Assembly: GCF_013408245.1 (NCBI RefSeq)
Contig: NZ_JACBYS010000001.1
Span: 1,240,001-1,304,000 of the forward strand
Direction of reading: 5' to 3'
DNA from: Duganella sp. 1224
GTDB lineage: Bacteria; Pseudomonadota; Gammaproteobacteria; Burkholderiales; Burkholderiaceae_D
Length of the DNA: 64,000 nucleotides
Under the pieces are notes generated by a model. That model was not told the origin of the DNA and ran no database searches. It saw only the letters and a list, made by a program, of their open reading frames with translations. Below are positions 42,216-50,967 of the stretch, piece after piece. Each line of letters starts with the position of its first letter. Position 1 is the first letter of the stretch. The translations under genes were made by a program, and so were the position numbers.

Positions 42216-43130
42216 TCAGGCGCCGAGGCGCCACTCGACGCGGTTGCGGCCAGCCTTCTTGGCCTGATACAGCAGGTGGTCGGCGACGGCAAACAGTTCG
42301 CTGCCGGTTTCGGCCGTCGCCGCGTTGAGCGTGGCGCCGCCGGCGCTCACCGTCAGCACCGGGGCCACCGACGAGGCCTCGTGCGGAATCCGCAACTCGG
42401 CGATGGCGCCGCAGATGCAGCTGACCACTTGCTGCGCCTGGGCTGCTTCGGTATCCGGCAGCAGCAGCACCATCTCCTCGCCGCCGTAGCGCGCGGCCAG
42501 GTCGGCCGGACGGCGCAGACCCGAAGCGGCGGTGCGGGCCACGGCGCGCAGCGCGCGGTCGCCGGCCGGGTGGCCGTAGTGATCGTTGTACTGCTTGAAG
42601 GCGTCGATGTCCAGCAGCGCCAGCGACAGCGGCCGGCCGCTGCGGCGGCTGCGCTGCCATTCCGCCTCATACACCTCGTCGAAACGGCGGCGGTTGGCCA
42701 GTTCGGTCAGGCCGTCGACGTGCGCCAGATGCTCCAGCATGCGGCGCTGGCGTACCATCTGCAAGTGCATCGCCACGCGCGCCATCACCACCGTTTCGTT
42801 GAACGGCTTGGAGATGTAGTCGGCCGCGCCCATCTTCAGGCCATTGGCTTCGTCCTCGGGGCGCGCCAGCCCGGAAATGAAGATCACGGTGATGTGCGCG
42901 GTATGCGCGTCGGCGCGCAGGCGGCGTAGCACCTCGTAGCCGTCCATATCCGGCATCACCACGTCGAGTAGGATCAGGTCCGGCAGGTGGCGCGCGGCGC
43001 GTTCCAGCGTCTGTTCGCCGTTCTTCGCCAGCAGCACGGTGTGCTCCGGCTTGAGCAGCTCGGCCAAGACCTGGCGATTCACGATGTCGTCGTCCGCCAC
43101 CAGTACCTTTTGGGTTCCCGTAAAGTTCAT
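42216..43130 (-). CDS. Response regulator with diguanylate cyclase domain (PleD-like)
   Basis: A 304-aa protein: receiver domain (1-125) with acidic pocket VADDDIV and phosphoacceptor Asp56 (LILLDVVMP), then a GGDEF domain with signature GGEEM (216-220) and an RPAD inhibitory site (207-210). GGEEF-type signatures are active; the terminal Met for Phe is a conservative change whose effect is unknown. The start ATG at 43130 overlaps the stop of the hybrid kinase gene, so it is the obvious output of that kinase: c-di-GMP synthesis on phosphorylation. Confidence 0.94.
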   Translation of the reverse strand: MNFTGTQKVLVADDDIVNRQVLAELLKPEHTVLLAKNGEQTLERAARHLPDLILLDVVMPDMDGYEVLRRLRADAHTAHITVIFISGLARPEDEANGLKMGAADYISKPFNETVVMARVAMHLQMVRQRRMLEHLAHVDGLTELANRRRFDEVYEAEWQRSRRSGRPLSLALLDIDAFKQYNDHYGHPAGDRALRAVARTAASGLRRPADLAARYGGEEMVLLLPDTEAAQAQQVVSCICGAIAELRIPHEASSVAPVLTVSAGGATLNAATAETGSELFAVADHLLYQAKKAGRNRVEWRLGA

Positions 43131-46100
43131 GGGCTTTCTTCCAGTTCGTTGTGCAGCGTCCGCGCCAGCGCCGCCAGCGGCGCCAGCGCGGACTGATATT
43201 CGATGTCGTCCACGGCGCGCTGGATGGCGGCCAGTTGCGCAGGGTGGCGCTGGATCAGCGGCAGCGCGCGCAGTTCCGCCAGCACGTCCTCGGCGCGCGC
43301 GTCGTCGGCGCGCAGATGGGCTTCCAGCCGGGTGATCAGCAGCGTGGCATCGCCATCGCGGTAGCGCGGCGGCGCAGGCGATTCGCCCAGTTGCGCCAGG
43401 CCGGCAACCACCACGTCCAGGCCGTCGGCCAGTTCGGCCGCCAGTGCCGCGAGCGCGGCGCCGTCGCCGTTGCGCAGTGCCTGTTCCAGCGCTTGCGCTT
43501 GCGCGGCAAGATGGAAGGCGCCGATGTAGGCGGCGGTGGATTTGAGATTGTGCGTGACGTTGTACAGCGCATCATGGCTGCCGCTGGCGATGGCCTTGCG
43601 CACCTCGGCGGCCGCGCGGCCGTATTCAACGAGGAAGCCGCGTATGCGTTTGTCCAGGCGCGGGCGCTGCCGATCCACACTCTCCAATGCCAATTGCCAG
43701 TCGACGCCGGGAATCGACGGCAGCGGCGCGCCGGCGTCGGCCTGGCCTGCCGGCGGCGGCGCGGACTGAATGGCGACGCTGGCCACAGCGCGGCGCTCGG
43801 CCAGGCGCGCCTGCGGTATCCAGCGGATCAGCGTGCGGAACAACTGCTCCGGCGCGATCGGCTTGGTGATATGGTCGTTCATGCCGGCGGCGATGCTGTT
43901 GTCGCGGTCCCCGGCCATGGCGTAGGCGGTCATGGCGACAATCGGGAGATCGCGGTGGCGCGGCATGGCGCGGATCTGCCGCGTGGCGGTCAGGCCGTCC
44001 ATTTCGCGCATTTGCACATCCATCAGCACCAGGTCGTAGTTGCCTTGCTCGACCATGCGCACCGCTTCGCCGCCATGTTCTGCCACGTCGATCTGCATGC
44101 GGGCGGCGGACAGGAAGTCCAGCGCCACCTCGCGGTTGTTGGCGTTGTCCTCCACCAGCAGGATGCGGGCGCCGTCCAGCGCCGACAGGTCGCGCATGGC
44201 GATGCCGGCGTTGTCCGAGCGCCGCATTTCGCGCGGCGCCTGCTGCTGACGATGGTGCAGTGGCCAGCCGACCGGCGCGCTGCCGGCATCGGCGATGCCC
44301 AGGCGGATGATGAAGCTGAAGCGGCTGCCCATGCCCGGCGTGCTGGTGACCTCGATGTCGCCACCCATCAACTCCACCAGCTGGCGCGAGATGCTCAGGC
44401 CCAGGCCGGTGCCGCCATATTTGCGGGTGGTGGTGGCGCCGGCCTGGTGGAAGGACTCGAACAGGCCCGCCACCTGCGACGGCCGCATGCCGATGCCGGT
44501 ATCGGACACCGAGAAGCGCAGCGCCACCGTGTCCGCTGTTTTGTCCATCATCTCGACGGCGACGTTGATTTCGCCGCGCTCGGTGAATTTGACGGCGTTG
44601 CTGGTCAGGTTGATCAGCACCTGGCTCAGTCGCAATGGGTCGCCGACCAGCCGTGGCGGCACGCTGTCGTCCACGCGCATCTTCAGCTCCACGCGGGCGG
44701 CATCGGATTTGATGACCGTGAGCGAGGCCAGATGGTCCAGCAGCTCGCGCAGCTCGAACGGCGCCGACTCCAGTCCCAGCTTGCCGGCTTCGATCTTGGA
44801 GAAGTCGAGGATATCGTTGATCACCGCCAGCAGGTGTTCGCCTGCGGCCAGGATCTTGCCCAGATAGTTTTGCAGCTTGGGATTGGGCTCCGTCATCAGC
44901 GCCAAGCGGCTCATGCCGATGATGGCGTTCATCGGCGTGCGGATCTCGTGGCTCATGTGCGCGAGGAATTCGGACTTGGTGCGGGTGGCTTCTTCCGCGC
45001 GCAGCATGGCCGTCTGCATGGCTTTGGTGCGCAGGCCAAGGATGCGGGTGAAGATCAGCATGTCGAACATATTCCCGAACTGCAGCGCATGCATGGTCCA
45101 GAAATTGGCGTCGACCTTGCCGCCGATGACCTGGCTCAGTATCGCGGACGACACGAAGCTCACCGCCCACCCGAGCAGGAAGTAAATACCGACCGCGTCG
45201 CCATGGCGGGCGCGGTGGTAGGCGCCGGGCAGGCCAAGCAGCATGGGCAGGATGCCGAGCGTGCTGACGATGGCGACCAGCGTGTCGACTCCGATCATGT
45301 CGGTGATGTAGGCCAGCGCGCCGAGGACGCACAGCACGGCGCCGGTTTTCATCAGGCGGCTGAAGATGCGATCCTTGCCGGCACGCGCCAGCGCCTGTTC
45401 GACGAACAGGTAGGCGCCGCACGACGCCATCAGCGCGAACACGCCGCCGGCGTGGATGCTCATCCAGGCGTTGTCCGTCCACAGATATTGGTTCCCCATC
45501 CCGAAGAATTCGATGGAGAACAGGGTGGTGCCGGCCACCAGCAGCGCAAATTTGCCATACAGCGGTTCCCGCAGCGTGACCCACTGCGCCAGGCCATACA
45601 GCAGCAGGCACAGACTGAGGCCGGTCAGCACGCCTTGCAGCATCTGCTCATTCAGCGCGTGGCCATGGAACACGCCGGGACGCGACAGCGTAACAGGCAG
45701 GATCATGGCGCCGACGTTTTGCACGCGCAGCAGTACCACTTGCTCGGCGCCGGGCGCCAGGTGCAGCAGCGCTGCCGGCACGCGTGACCGTGGCACGCCC
45801 TGGGGCTCCGGCTGCAGGTTGCCGATGATCTGATGCGACTGGATGCCGCCCTTGTCGGCGACGTAGACGTCCACGCGGTTCAGCACCGCGTAGTCGATGG
45901 CGAGTATCCATTCCTTTTCCGCGCTGGTGCTGAGCGTGACCGGGATGCGCAGCCAGACCACTTCCTTGCGCACGCCCAGGGTGGCGTAGGCGCCGTCGGG
46001 TTTCGTATAACGGTCGGCGGCGGCCAGCGCCTGGTCCGCGGTCAGGCTGCCGTCGGCATCCGTCAACAGGGTGACGGCCGGCCACGCGGCGACGTGGCTG

Positions 46101-46195
46101 TGCTGGGCGTTGAGTAGCAAGGGACTGGCACCGGCGAAGGCCGATAGCGTCAGCGCGGCAATCAGAAGCAGGTAGCGGGCCAGAACGTTCAGCAT
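43127..46195 (-). CDS. Hybrid sensor histidine kinase (7TMR-DISM, HisKA, HATPase, REC, Hpt)
   Basis: A 1022-aa inner-membrane kinase. In order: signal peptide (1-23), a periplasmic 7TMR-DISMED2-type beta domain (about 35-175), seven membrane helices (about 185-385), HisKA with His416 in HMSHEIRTP, a HATPase domain (DTGIGM, GGTGLGLSISRQL), a receiver with Asp726 (LVLMDVQM), and a C-terminal Hpt domain with His882 (HNLKSTAAYIGA). The periplasmic domain type often binds carbohydrates. Start ATG is 4 bases after the TonB-receptor stop, and its end overlaps the diguanylate cyclase gene, so receptor, kinase and output are one transcriptional unit. Confidence 0.94.
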   Translation of the reverse strand: MLNVLARYLLLIAALTLSAFAGASPLLLNAQHSHVAAWPAVTLLTDADGSLTADQALAAADRYTKPDGAYATLGVRKEVVWLRIPVTLSTSAEKEWILAIDYAVLNRVDVYVADKGGIQSHQIIGNLQPEPQGVPRSRVPAALLHLAPGAEQVVLLRVQNVGAMILPVTLSRPGVFHGHALNEQMLQGVLTGLSLCLLLYGLAQWVTLREPLYGKFALLVAGTTLFSIEFFGMGNQYLWTDNAWMSIHAGGVFALMASCGAYLFVEQALARAGKDRIFSRLMKTGAVLCVLGALAYITDMIGVDTLVAIVSTLGILPMLLGLPGAYHRARHGDAVGIYFLLGWAVSFVSSAILSQVIGGKVDANFWTMHALQFGNMFDMLIFTRILGLRTKAMQTAMLRAEEATRTKSEFLAHMSHEIRTPMNAIIGMSRLALMTEPNPKLQNYLGKILAAGEHLLAVINDILDFSKIEAGKLGLESAPFELRELLDHLASLTVIKSDAARVELKMRVDDSVPPRLVGDPLRLSQVLINLTSNAVKFTERGEINVAVEMMDKTADTVALRFSVSDTGIGMRPSQVAGLFESFHQAGATTTRKYGGTGLGLSISRQLVELMGGDIEVTSTPGMGSRFSFIIRLGIADAGSAPVGWPLHHRQQQAPREMRRSDNAGIAMRDLSALDGARILLVEDNANNREVALDFLSAARMQIDVAEHGGEAVRMVEQGNYDLVLMDVQMREMDGLTATRQIRAMPRHRDLPIVAMTAYAMAGDRDNSIAAGMNDHITKPIAPEQLFRTLIRWIPQARLAERRAVASVAIQSAPPPAGQADAGAPLPSIPGVDWQLALESVDRQRPRLDKRIRGFLVEYGRAAAEVRKAIASGSHDALYNVTHNLKSTAAYIGAFHLAAQAQALEQALRNGDGAALAALAAELADGLDVVVAGLAQLGESPAPPRYRDGDATLLITRLEAHLRADDARAEDVLAELRALPLIQRHPAQLAAIQRAVDDIEYQSALAPLAALARTLHNELEESP

Positions 46196-46199
46196 GGCG

Positions 46200-48425
46200 T
46201 CAGAAGCGGTAGTCCACGCGCACGTCCACGGTACGCGGATCGCCCGGCACCGTCATGCCGAAGCTGTCGATGGCGATGGGGCGGACCTTGTTTTCGATGT
46301 TCTTCGCGCGCGCCAGCACGCTCCATGCGGCGCCGTTCGGCCGATAGTGCAGCGTGGCGTCGCTTTCGGTGTAGGCCGGAATGCGGTACTGCAGCAGTTG
46401 CGATGGCACGGCGATGATCGATGAGGCGCTGCGCCGCGTGCGCAGGCCGGCCGTCAGTTCGCCGGCGGGCAGCCCGAAGCGATGTTCGTAGCCCAGTGTG
46501 AACGTATGCGGCGGCGAGCGGTCCAGGTGCTTGCCAGCCCAGTCATGCAGGCCGTCGGGACGATAGCGGACATAGTGCGCGTCCAGCAGCGCCAGCGCGT
46601 AGCTGACGCGATCGCGCGGCGTGACGGCGACCTGGCCTTCGGCTTCGAGCCCCTTGACGCTGGCCTGGCCTGCGTTGGCGGTGACGAAGCGCGGCGCGCC
46701 GGCGACGATGGCGACGCCGGACAGTTGCAGGTTGTTGTAATCGTAGTGGAAGGCGGACAGATTGAGGCTGGCGTGCTTATCCCAGAAACGCGTTTTAACT
46801 CCGGCTTCGTAGGACCGCACGGTTTCCGGCTTGTACAGCAGCGTCTCTGCCGGCACCGCGATGGCCGCCGGACAGCGCAGGCCCAGTTGCGACGAGCCGG
46901 CCAGGCAGCCGTCGTTGAAGCCGCCGGCCTTGTAGCCGGTGGCGATGGCGCCGTACAGCAGCGTGGATGGGGCCAGGTCGTAATCCGCGCCGAGCCGCCA
47001 CGTGGTCTGGTGCGTGTTGAGCGTGGCGGCGTTCAGCAGCGCGAAGTCGGTGGCCGGATTGAACACCGGGCCTTGCTGGAAATTGGTGGAGCCGGCGCGC
47101 GACTTGCTGTCGTCCGTGTAGCGCGCGCCGGCGGTGGCGCGCAGCTTGTCAGTGATGCGGTAAGTGGCCTGGCCAAACACCGCCTTGCTGGTGGCGATGG
47201 TGGGGCCATGCGGGAAAACATAGTATGGCGGCAGGCCAAGCGGCGTCAGATCGCGGAAGGTGTAGGTCTGCGACGACTGCTCACGGAAGTAGTAAACCCC
47301 CGCCTGCGCGGAGAGCTGACGTTCGCCATTGGTGGCAAGCCGCAGCTCATGCGAGTTTTGCGCATACGAGCCGCTGAAGTTCTGGCGTACGCCCAGGGCC
47401 AGCGTGGGCGCCACGCGGTAGTAGAAATTGGCCAGCGCGTCGTGATCGTAGTGGCGGTGCGCGCCCAGATAGTACAGCGTGGCCGGGCCGATATCCCAGG
47501 CCAGGTCGGCGCTAATGCCGTCGGTGGTCTTGTGGCTGTAGCCTTGTTCTGGCACGGCGTTGGGCGGCACGAAGCCATTGGTCAGCTGCGTGCCGGTACT
47601 GGCGCCGTACCACACCGGATGACCGCTGGCGATGCCGGTGTAGAAATTGGTATCGGGGACAAAGCTATCGTTGTTGTCATCCACCTTGCTGCGGTCGTAG
47701 CGCAGCAGCAGCGTGGCACCGTGGTTGATCTTCAGCCGGGCCGACAGGCGCGCCGACAAGTCGTCGCGGTCTTTGCCCAGCGCGTGTGCCGTCCGCTGGC
47801 CGTTGGTCAGGTAGCTGTCATGCTGGTTCCATGCCACGGCCGCGCGCAGCGACAGACGGTCGTTGACCGGCAGGTTGATCATGGCACTGGCCTTGCGGCT
47901 GTTGTAGTTGCCGATCTCGCTGGCGAGCCATCCTTCCAGCACGTTCGTCGGCGCTTTGGAAATCACGTTGATGACGCCCGCCGTGGTGTTGCGGCCATAC
48001 AGCGTGCCTTGCGGGCCGCGCAGCACTTCCACACGTTCCAGGTCGTAGAAGCTGAGGTTCTGGATTTGTGGCCGCGCGATGTAGACGCCGTCCAGCAGAA
48101 AGGCGGCGGAAGGATCGCCTTTCTCCGTCGTGTCCGCGTTGGAGACGCCGCGGATGGTGATGCGCAGGCCGTCGGCGGCATTGTCCAGTTCCACATTCGG
48201 CAGGCGCGCGCCGAGGGCGGCCGGGTTGTCGATGCCGTCCTCGATCATTTGCGCGGCGCTCAGCGTGGTCATGGCCACCGGCGTTCTGGACTCCAGCGAG
48301 GGCGCACGCTGGGCCGTTACCGTCACTTCCTGGAGCTGCGCGCGCGCCGTCCCCGCCAGCATCAACATCAGCGGCAGGGAGAAAATCAGGTGTTTTGGAG
48401 TGGGCGGCACCGTTGCTTTTATCAT
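46200..48425 (-). CDS. TonB-dependent outer-membrane receptor
   Basis: A 741-aa outer-membrane transporter. Signal peptide (MIKATVPPTPKHLIFSLPLMLMLAGTARA, about 29 residues); TonB-box-like region LQEVTVTAQR; plug domain with ITIRGVSNADTTEKGDPSAAFLLDGVYIARPQ and VEVLRGPQGTLYGRNTTAGVINVISK; then a 22-strand barrel ending in aromatic Phe (VDVRVDYRF). It fits the catecholate/unknown-substrate receptors with an IRGV...GPQGTLYGRN signature common in sphingomonads and Oxalobacteraceae; the ligand is unknown. No N-terminal signalling (STN) domain is present. The kinase gene follows after 4 bases. No Shine-Dalgarno is obvious. Confidence 0.92.
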   Translation of the reverse strand: MIKATVPPTPKHLIFSLPLMLMLAGTARAQLQEVTVTAQRAPSLESRTPVAMTTLSAAQMIEDGIDNPAALGARLPNVELDNAADGLRITIRGVSNADTTEKGDPSAAFLLDGVYIARPQIQNLSFYDLERVEVLRGPQGTLYGRNTTAGVINVISKAPTNVLEGWLASEIGNYNSRKASAMINLPVNDRLSLRAAVAWNQHDSYLTNGQRTAHALGKDRDDLSARLSARLKINHGATLLLRYDRSKVDDNNDSFVPDTNFYTGIASGHPVWYGASTGTQLTNGFVPPNAVPEQGYSHKTTDGISADLAWDIGPATLYYLGAHRHYDHDALANFYYRVAPTLALGVRQNFSGSYAQNSHELRLATNGERQLSAQAGVYYFREQSSQTYTFRDLTPLGLPPYYVFPHGPTIATSKAVFGQATYRITDKLRATAGARYTDDSKSRAGSTNFQQGPVFNPATDFALLNAATLNTHQTTWRLGADYDLAPSTLLYGAIATGYKAGGFNDGCLAGSSQLGLRCPAAIAVPAETLLYKPETVRSYEAGVKTRFWDKHASLNLSAFHYDYNNLQLSGVAIVAGAPRFVTANAGQASVKGLEAEGQVAVTPRDRVSYALALLDAHYVRYRPDGLHDWAGKHLDRSPPHTFTLGYEHRFGLPAGELTAGLRTRRSASSIIAVPSQLLQYRIPAYTESDATLHYRPNGAAWSVLARAKNIENKVRPIAIDSFGMTVPGDPRTVDVRVDYRF

Positions 48426-48534
48426 TGTTTTTTTAAAACGACAGCTGCGTCTCAAATGCAAAGCTTACGAGTGTAGCAGGTTGGCTTGCAATTTCGTAGT
48501 TGGACTTTCAACTATCTGGACAAAAACATCACAT

Positions 48535-49035
48535 TTAGAGCACGCCGGGATTCCTTTGCCAGATGCTGTAGCAGAGACAGGTCGCAAAACTCACCCAGGC
48601 GATGTAGGGAACTAACAACACTCCGGCCCAGCGGTCGCGCCGCCAGAAGGCCGCGATGGTGGCGGCAATCAGCACCCACAACAGCAGGATCTCGGCAAAC
48701 GCCCACGCGCCAAGGTGCCAGGCGAAGAACAGCCAGGTCCACAGTGCGTTGGCCGCCAGCTGCACGGTGTACAGCGTCAGCTCGGCGCGGGTGCTGCCCG
48801 GCGCGCGCTGAACGCGCCAGGCAGCGATGCCCATCAGCAGATACAGCACGGTCCACGCGGGGCCGAACAGCCACGCCGGCGGCGCCCAGGCGGGACGGTC
48901 GAGTTGCAGGTAGAAGTCTGCCGCCTGCGCGGAGGCGTAGGCGCCTATGGCGGCAAACAGAAAAGTCAGCACCAGCCAGCCGGCGAGGGCGGGGAGTTGC
49001 CAGGGCCGGTGCGGGGCGGAAGCGTGGGTGGACAT
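48535..49035 (-). CDS. tspO: TspO/MBR family membrane protein
   Basis: A 166-aa protein with five membrane helices, the TspO/peripheral benzodiazepine receptor fold. Typical residues are RPAWAPPAWLFGPAWTVLYLLMGIAAWRV (helix 1-2), NALWTWLFFAWHLGAWAFAEI and VPYIAWVSFATCLCYSIWQRNP. The family binds porphyrins and sterols and regulates oxidative or light stress responses. Start ATG at 49035 has GGAGGG; longer in-frame extension lacks a start signal. It is the same strand as the TonB receptor but 109 bp away, likely a separate unit. Confidence 0.93.
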   Translation of the reverse strand: MSTHASAPHRPWQLPALAGWLVLTFLFAAIGAYASAQAADFYLQLDRPAWAPPAWLFGPAWTVLYLLMGIAAWRVQRAPGSTRAELTLYTVQLAANALWTWLFFAWHLGAWAFAEILLLWVLIAATIAAFWRRDRWAGVLLVPYIAWVSFATCLCYSIWQRNPGVL

Positions 49036-49209
49036 GAGATTTCCCTCCGGTCTAAGGTGGGCAAATGGTGGCGGCAGGGCGCGGCGCGGTCTGTGCGGCA
49101 TTCAACCGATCTTCAATCTGGCGTTGAAGGTCATTCAAGGGCCGGGCCAATTATCGGCGCGCTGTTCGCGGCGCACAATGGCCACACTGTTATTTCACTG
49201 GAGTGCATC

Positions 49210-49905
49210 ATGAAGAATCAGCTGGTGGTGGTGATTGGGGGCCTGTCCGGGATCGGGCGGGCCGTGGCGGAGCAGGCGGCTGCGGCTGGCGCGCGCGTCA
49301 TTGCGGCCGGGCGGCGCGCCACGCCGGCCGAGTGGCCGTCGCATATTGAGTCGGCGCAGCTGGATGTGACGGACGACGCGGCGGTACAACGCTTCTTTGC
49401 CGGCGTGGGGGAGTTCGATCATCTGGTGCTGACGGCGGGGCCGGTGATCCCGTCCGCGCGCCTGGCGGACCTGGCGCCGGAGCAGGCGATGGCGGCATTC
49501 GACGTGAAAGTGTTCGGCCAGTTGCGCGCGGTGAAGCACGCGGCGCGGTATCTGAATGCCGGCGGCTCGGTGACGCTGACCTCCGGCCTGCTGGCGCGCA
49601 AGGCGGTGCCGGGCGGGCTGGTAAAGTCGGCCATGAATGCGGCGGTGGAAGCGATGGGAAAGACGCTGGCCAAGGAACTGGCGCCGTTACGGGTGAATGT
49701 GGTCAGCCCGGGCATGGTGGAAACCGGCATGTGGGGCGAGATGAGCGACGCGGAACGTGGCGCCATGGCGCAGCGCGCGGGCGCCGGTCTGCCGGTGGGC
49801 CGTGTGGGGCAGGGCAGCGATCTGGCCCAGGCGTATCTGATGATCATGCAGAATGGCTTCATGACCGGCGCGGTGGTGGATGTGGACGGCGGAGGTTTGC
49901 TGTGA
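49210..49905 (+). CDS. SDR family oxidoreductase
   Basis: A 231-aa short-chain dehydrogenase. Cofactor motif VVIGGLSGIGRAV near residue 8-20, TAGP in place of NNAG, Ser in TSGLLARK. The canonical Tyr of YxxxK is not present at the expected place (GGLVKSAMNAAVEAMG), so catalysis may be altered or lost, a feature of some MoaE/short SDR relatives. GGAG precedes the ATG at 49210. The stop overlaps the GTG start of the polysaccharide deacetylase, indicating coupling. Confidence 0.85.
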   Translation: MKNQLVVVIGGLSGIGRAVAEQAAAAGARVIAAGRRATPAEWPSHIESAQLDVTDDAAVQRFFAGVGEFDHLVLTAGPVIPSARLADLAPEQAMAAFDVKVFGQLRAVKHAARYLNAGGSVTLTSGLLARKAVPGGLVKSAMNAAVEAMGKTLAKELAPLRVNVVSPGMVETGMWGEMSDAERGAMAQRAGAGLPVGRVGQGSDLAQAYLMIMQNGFMTGAVVDVDGGGLL

Positions 49906-50915
49906 GCCCCGTGGCGGGCGCGCGCCGCCGGTTCCTGGCGCAGGCGGCGGGTAGCGCGGCGGCGGTGGCGGCTGGCGTGGTGGGCGATGCCGGAGCGGTG
50001 GACGCCATTACGGCGGTCGGTGGCGCGGCGAAAGGTGCGGCGAAAGGCACTCAGGCGGACGGCCAGTTCTGGCCCAACGGCGCGCGGCTGGTGATTTCGA
50101 TTTCGATGCAGTTTGAAGCCGGCGGTCAGCCGCCGAAGGGCGCCGATTCGCCGTTCCCGAAAGTCGACTTCCCGGCCAGTGTGAAGTCCGACGCGGTGGC
50201 CAATACCTGGTTCGCCTACGGCTACCGTGAAGGCGTGCCGCGCATGCTGGACCTGTGGGACAAGCATGGCGTCAAGGTGACGTCGCACATGATCGGCGAG
50301 GCGGCGCGACGCCATCCCGAGCTGGCGCGCGAGATTGTGCGGCGCGGCCATGAAGCGTCCGGCCATGGCCCGCGCTGGAGCTCGCAGTACGCGATGAACC
50401 GCAACGACGAACGGGCTTTCCTCATCGCCGGCCGCGACATGGTGCAGCAGGCCACCGGCGAGCGCACGGTCGGCTACAACTGCAACTGGCTGCGCCGTGG
50501 TCCGAACACGCTGTCGCTGCTGCAGGAGCTGGGGTTCGTTTATCACATCGATGATGTCAGCCGCGACGAGCCGTTTATCGAACAGGTGGATGGCAAGGAC
50601 TTCGTGGTGGTGCCATACACGCTGCGCAACAACGATATTCTGCTGATCGAAGGCCGTAATTATTCTCCGCAGCAGTTCCTGGATCAGATCAAGGGCGAGT
50701 TTGACCAGTTGTACGAGGAGGCCGGCACACGCCGCCGCATGATGTCGATCAGCGCGCACGACCGCATCAGCGGCACGCCACAGATGGTGCGCGCGTGGGA
50801 TGAATTCCTCACCTATGCGCGCGGCAAGGCGGGTGTGGCGTTCATGCGCAAAGACGATATCGCACGTTACGCGCTGGCCAGCCCACTGACGCTGCGTGAG
50901 AGCGAAACCATCTGA
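49902..50915 (+). CDS. Tat-exported polysaccharide deacetylase family protein
   Basis: A 337-aa NodB-fold protein of the PuuE-like deacetylase group. The N-terminus has a twin-arginine signal (ARRRFLAQAAGSAAAVAAGVV), so it should be exported folded. Core motifs: RLVISISMQFEAG, WFAYGYREGVPRMLDLWDKHGVKVTSHMIG and REIVRRGHEASGHGPRWS with the His-rich metal site. The GTG at 49902 follows GGAGGT by 5 bases and overlaps the SDR stop (GTGA). Substrate unknown; relatives act on cyclic amides such as allantoin as well as on glycans. Confidence 0.88.
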   Translation: MSPVAGARRRFLAQAAGSAAAVAAGVVGDAGAVDAITAVGGAAKGAAKGTQADGQFWPNGARLVISISMQFEAGGQPPKGADSPFPKVDFPASVKSDAVANTWFAYGYREGVPRMLDLWDKHGVKVTSHMIGEAARRHPELAREIVRRGHEASGHGPRWSSQYAMNRNDERAFLIAGRDMVQQATGERTVGYNCNWLRRGPNTLSLLQELGFVYHIDDVSRDEPFIEQVDGKDFVVVPYTLRNNDILLIEGRNYSPQQFLDQIKGEFDQLYEEAGTRRRMMSISAHDRISGTPQMVRAWDEFLTYARGKAGVAFMRKDDIARYALASPLTLRESETI

Positions 50916-50917
50916 TC

Positions 50918-50949
50918 ACGGCGAGGCCGCCGGGTCAGGGCGTCGCCGT
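50918..50949. terminator. Stem between convergent deacetylase and permease genes
   Basis: ACGGCGA (50918-50924) and TCGCCGT (50943-50949) form a perfect 7-bp stem in the 52-bp gap between convergent genes. No T-tract follows. Confidence 0.4.
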
Positions 50950-50967
50950 CCGGCAAACACATGCTAA

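Noticed and set aside
43151..45787. Long plus-strand frame opposite the hybrid kinase
   Set aside because: Antisense of a strongly conserved kinase; no start signal or domain, amino-acid composition typical of a GC-rich shadow.
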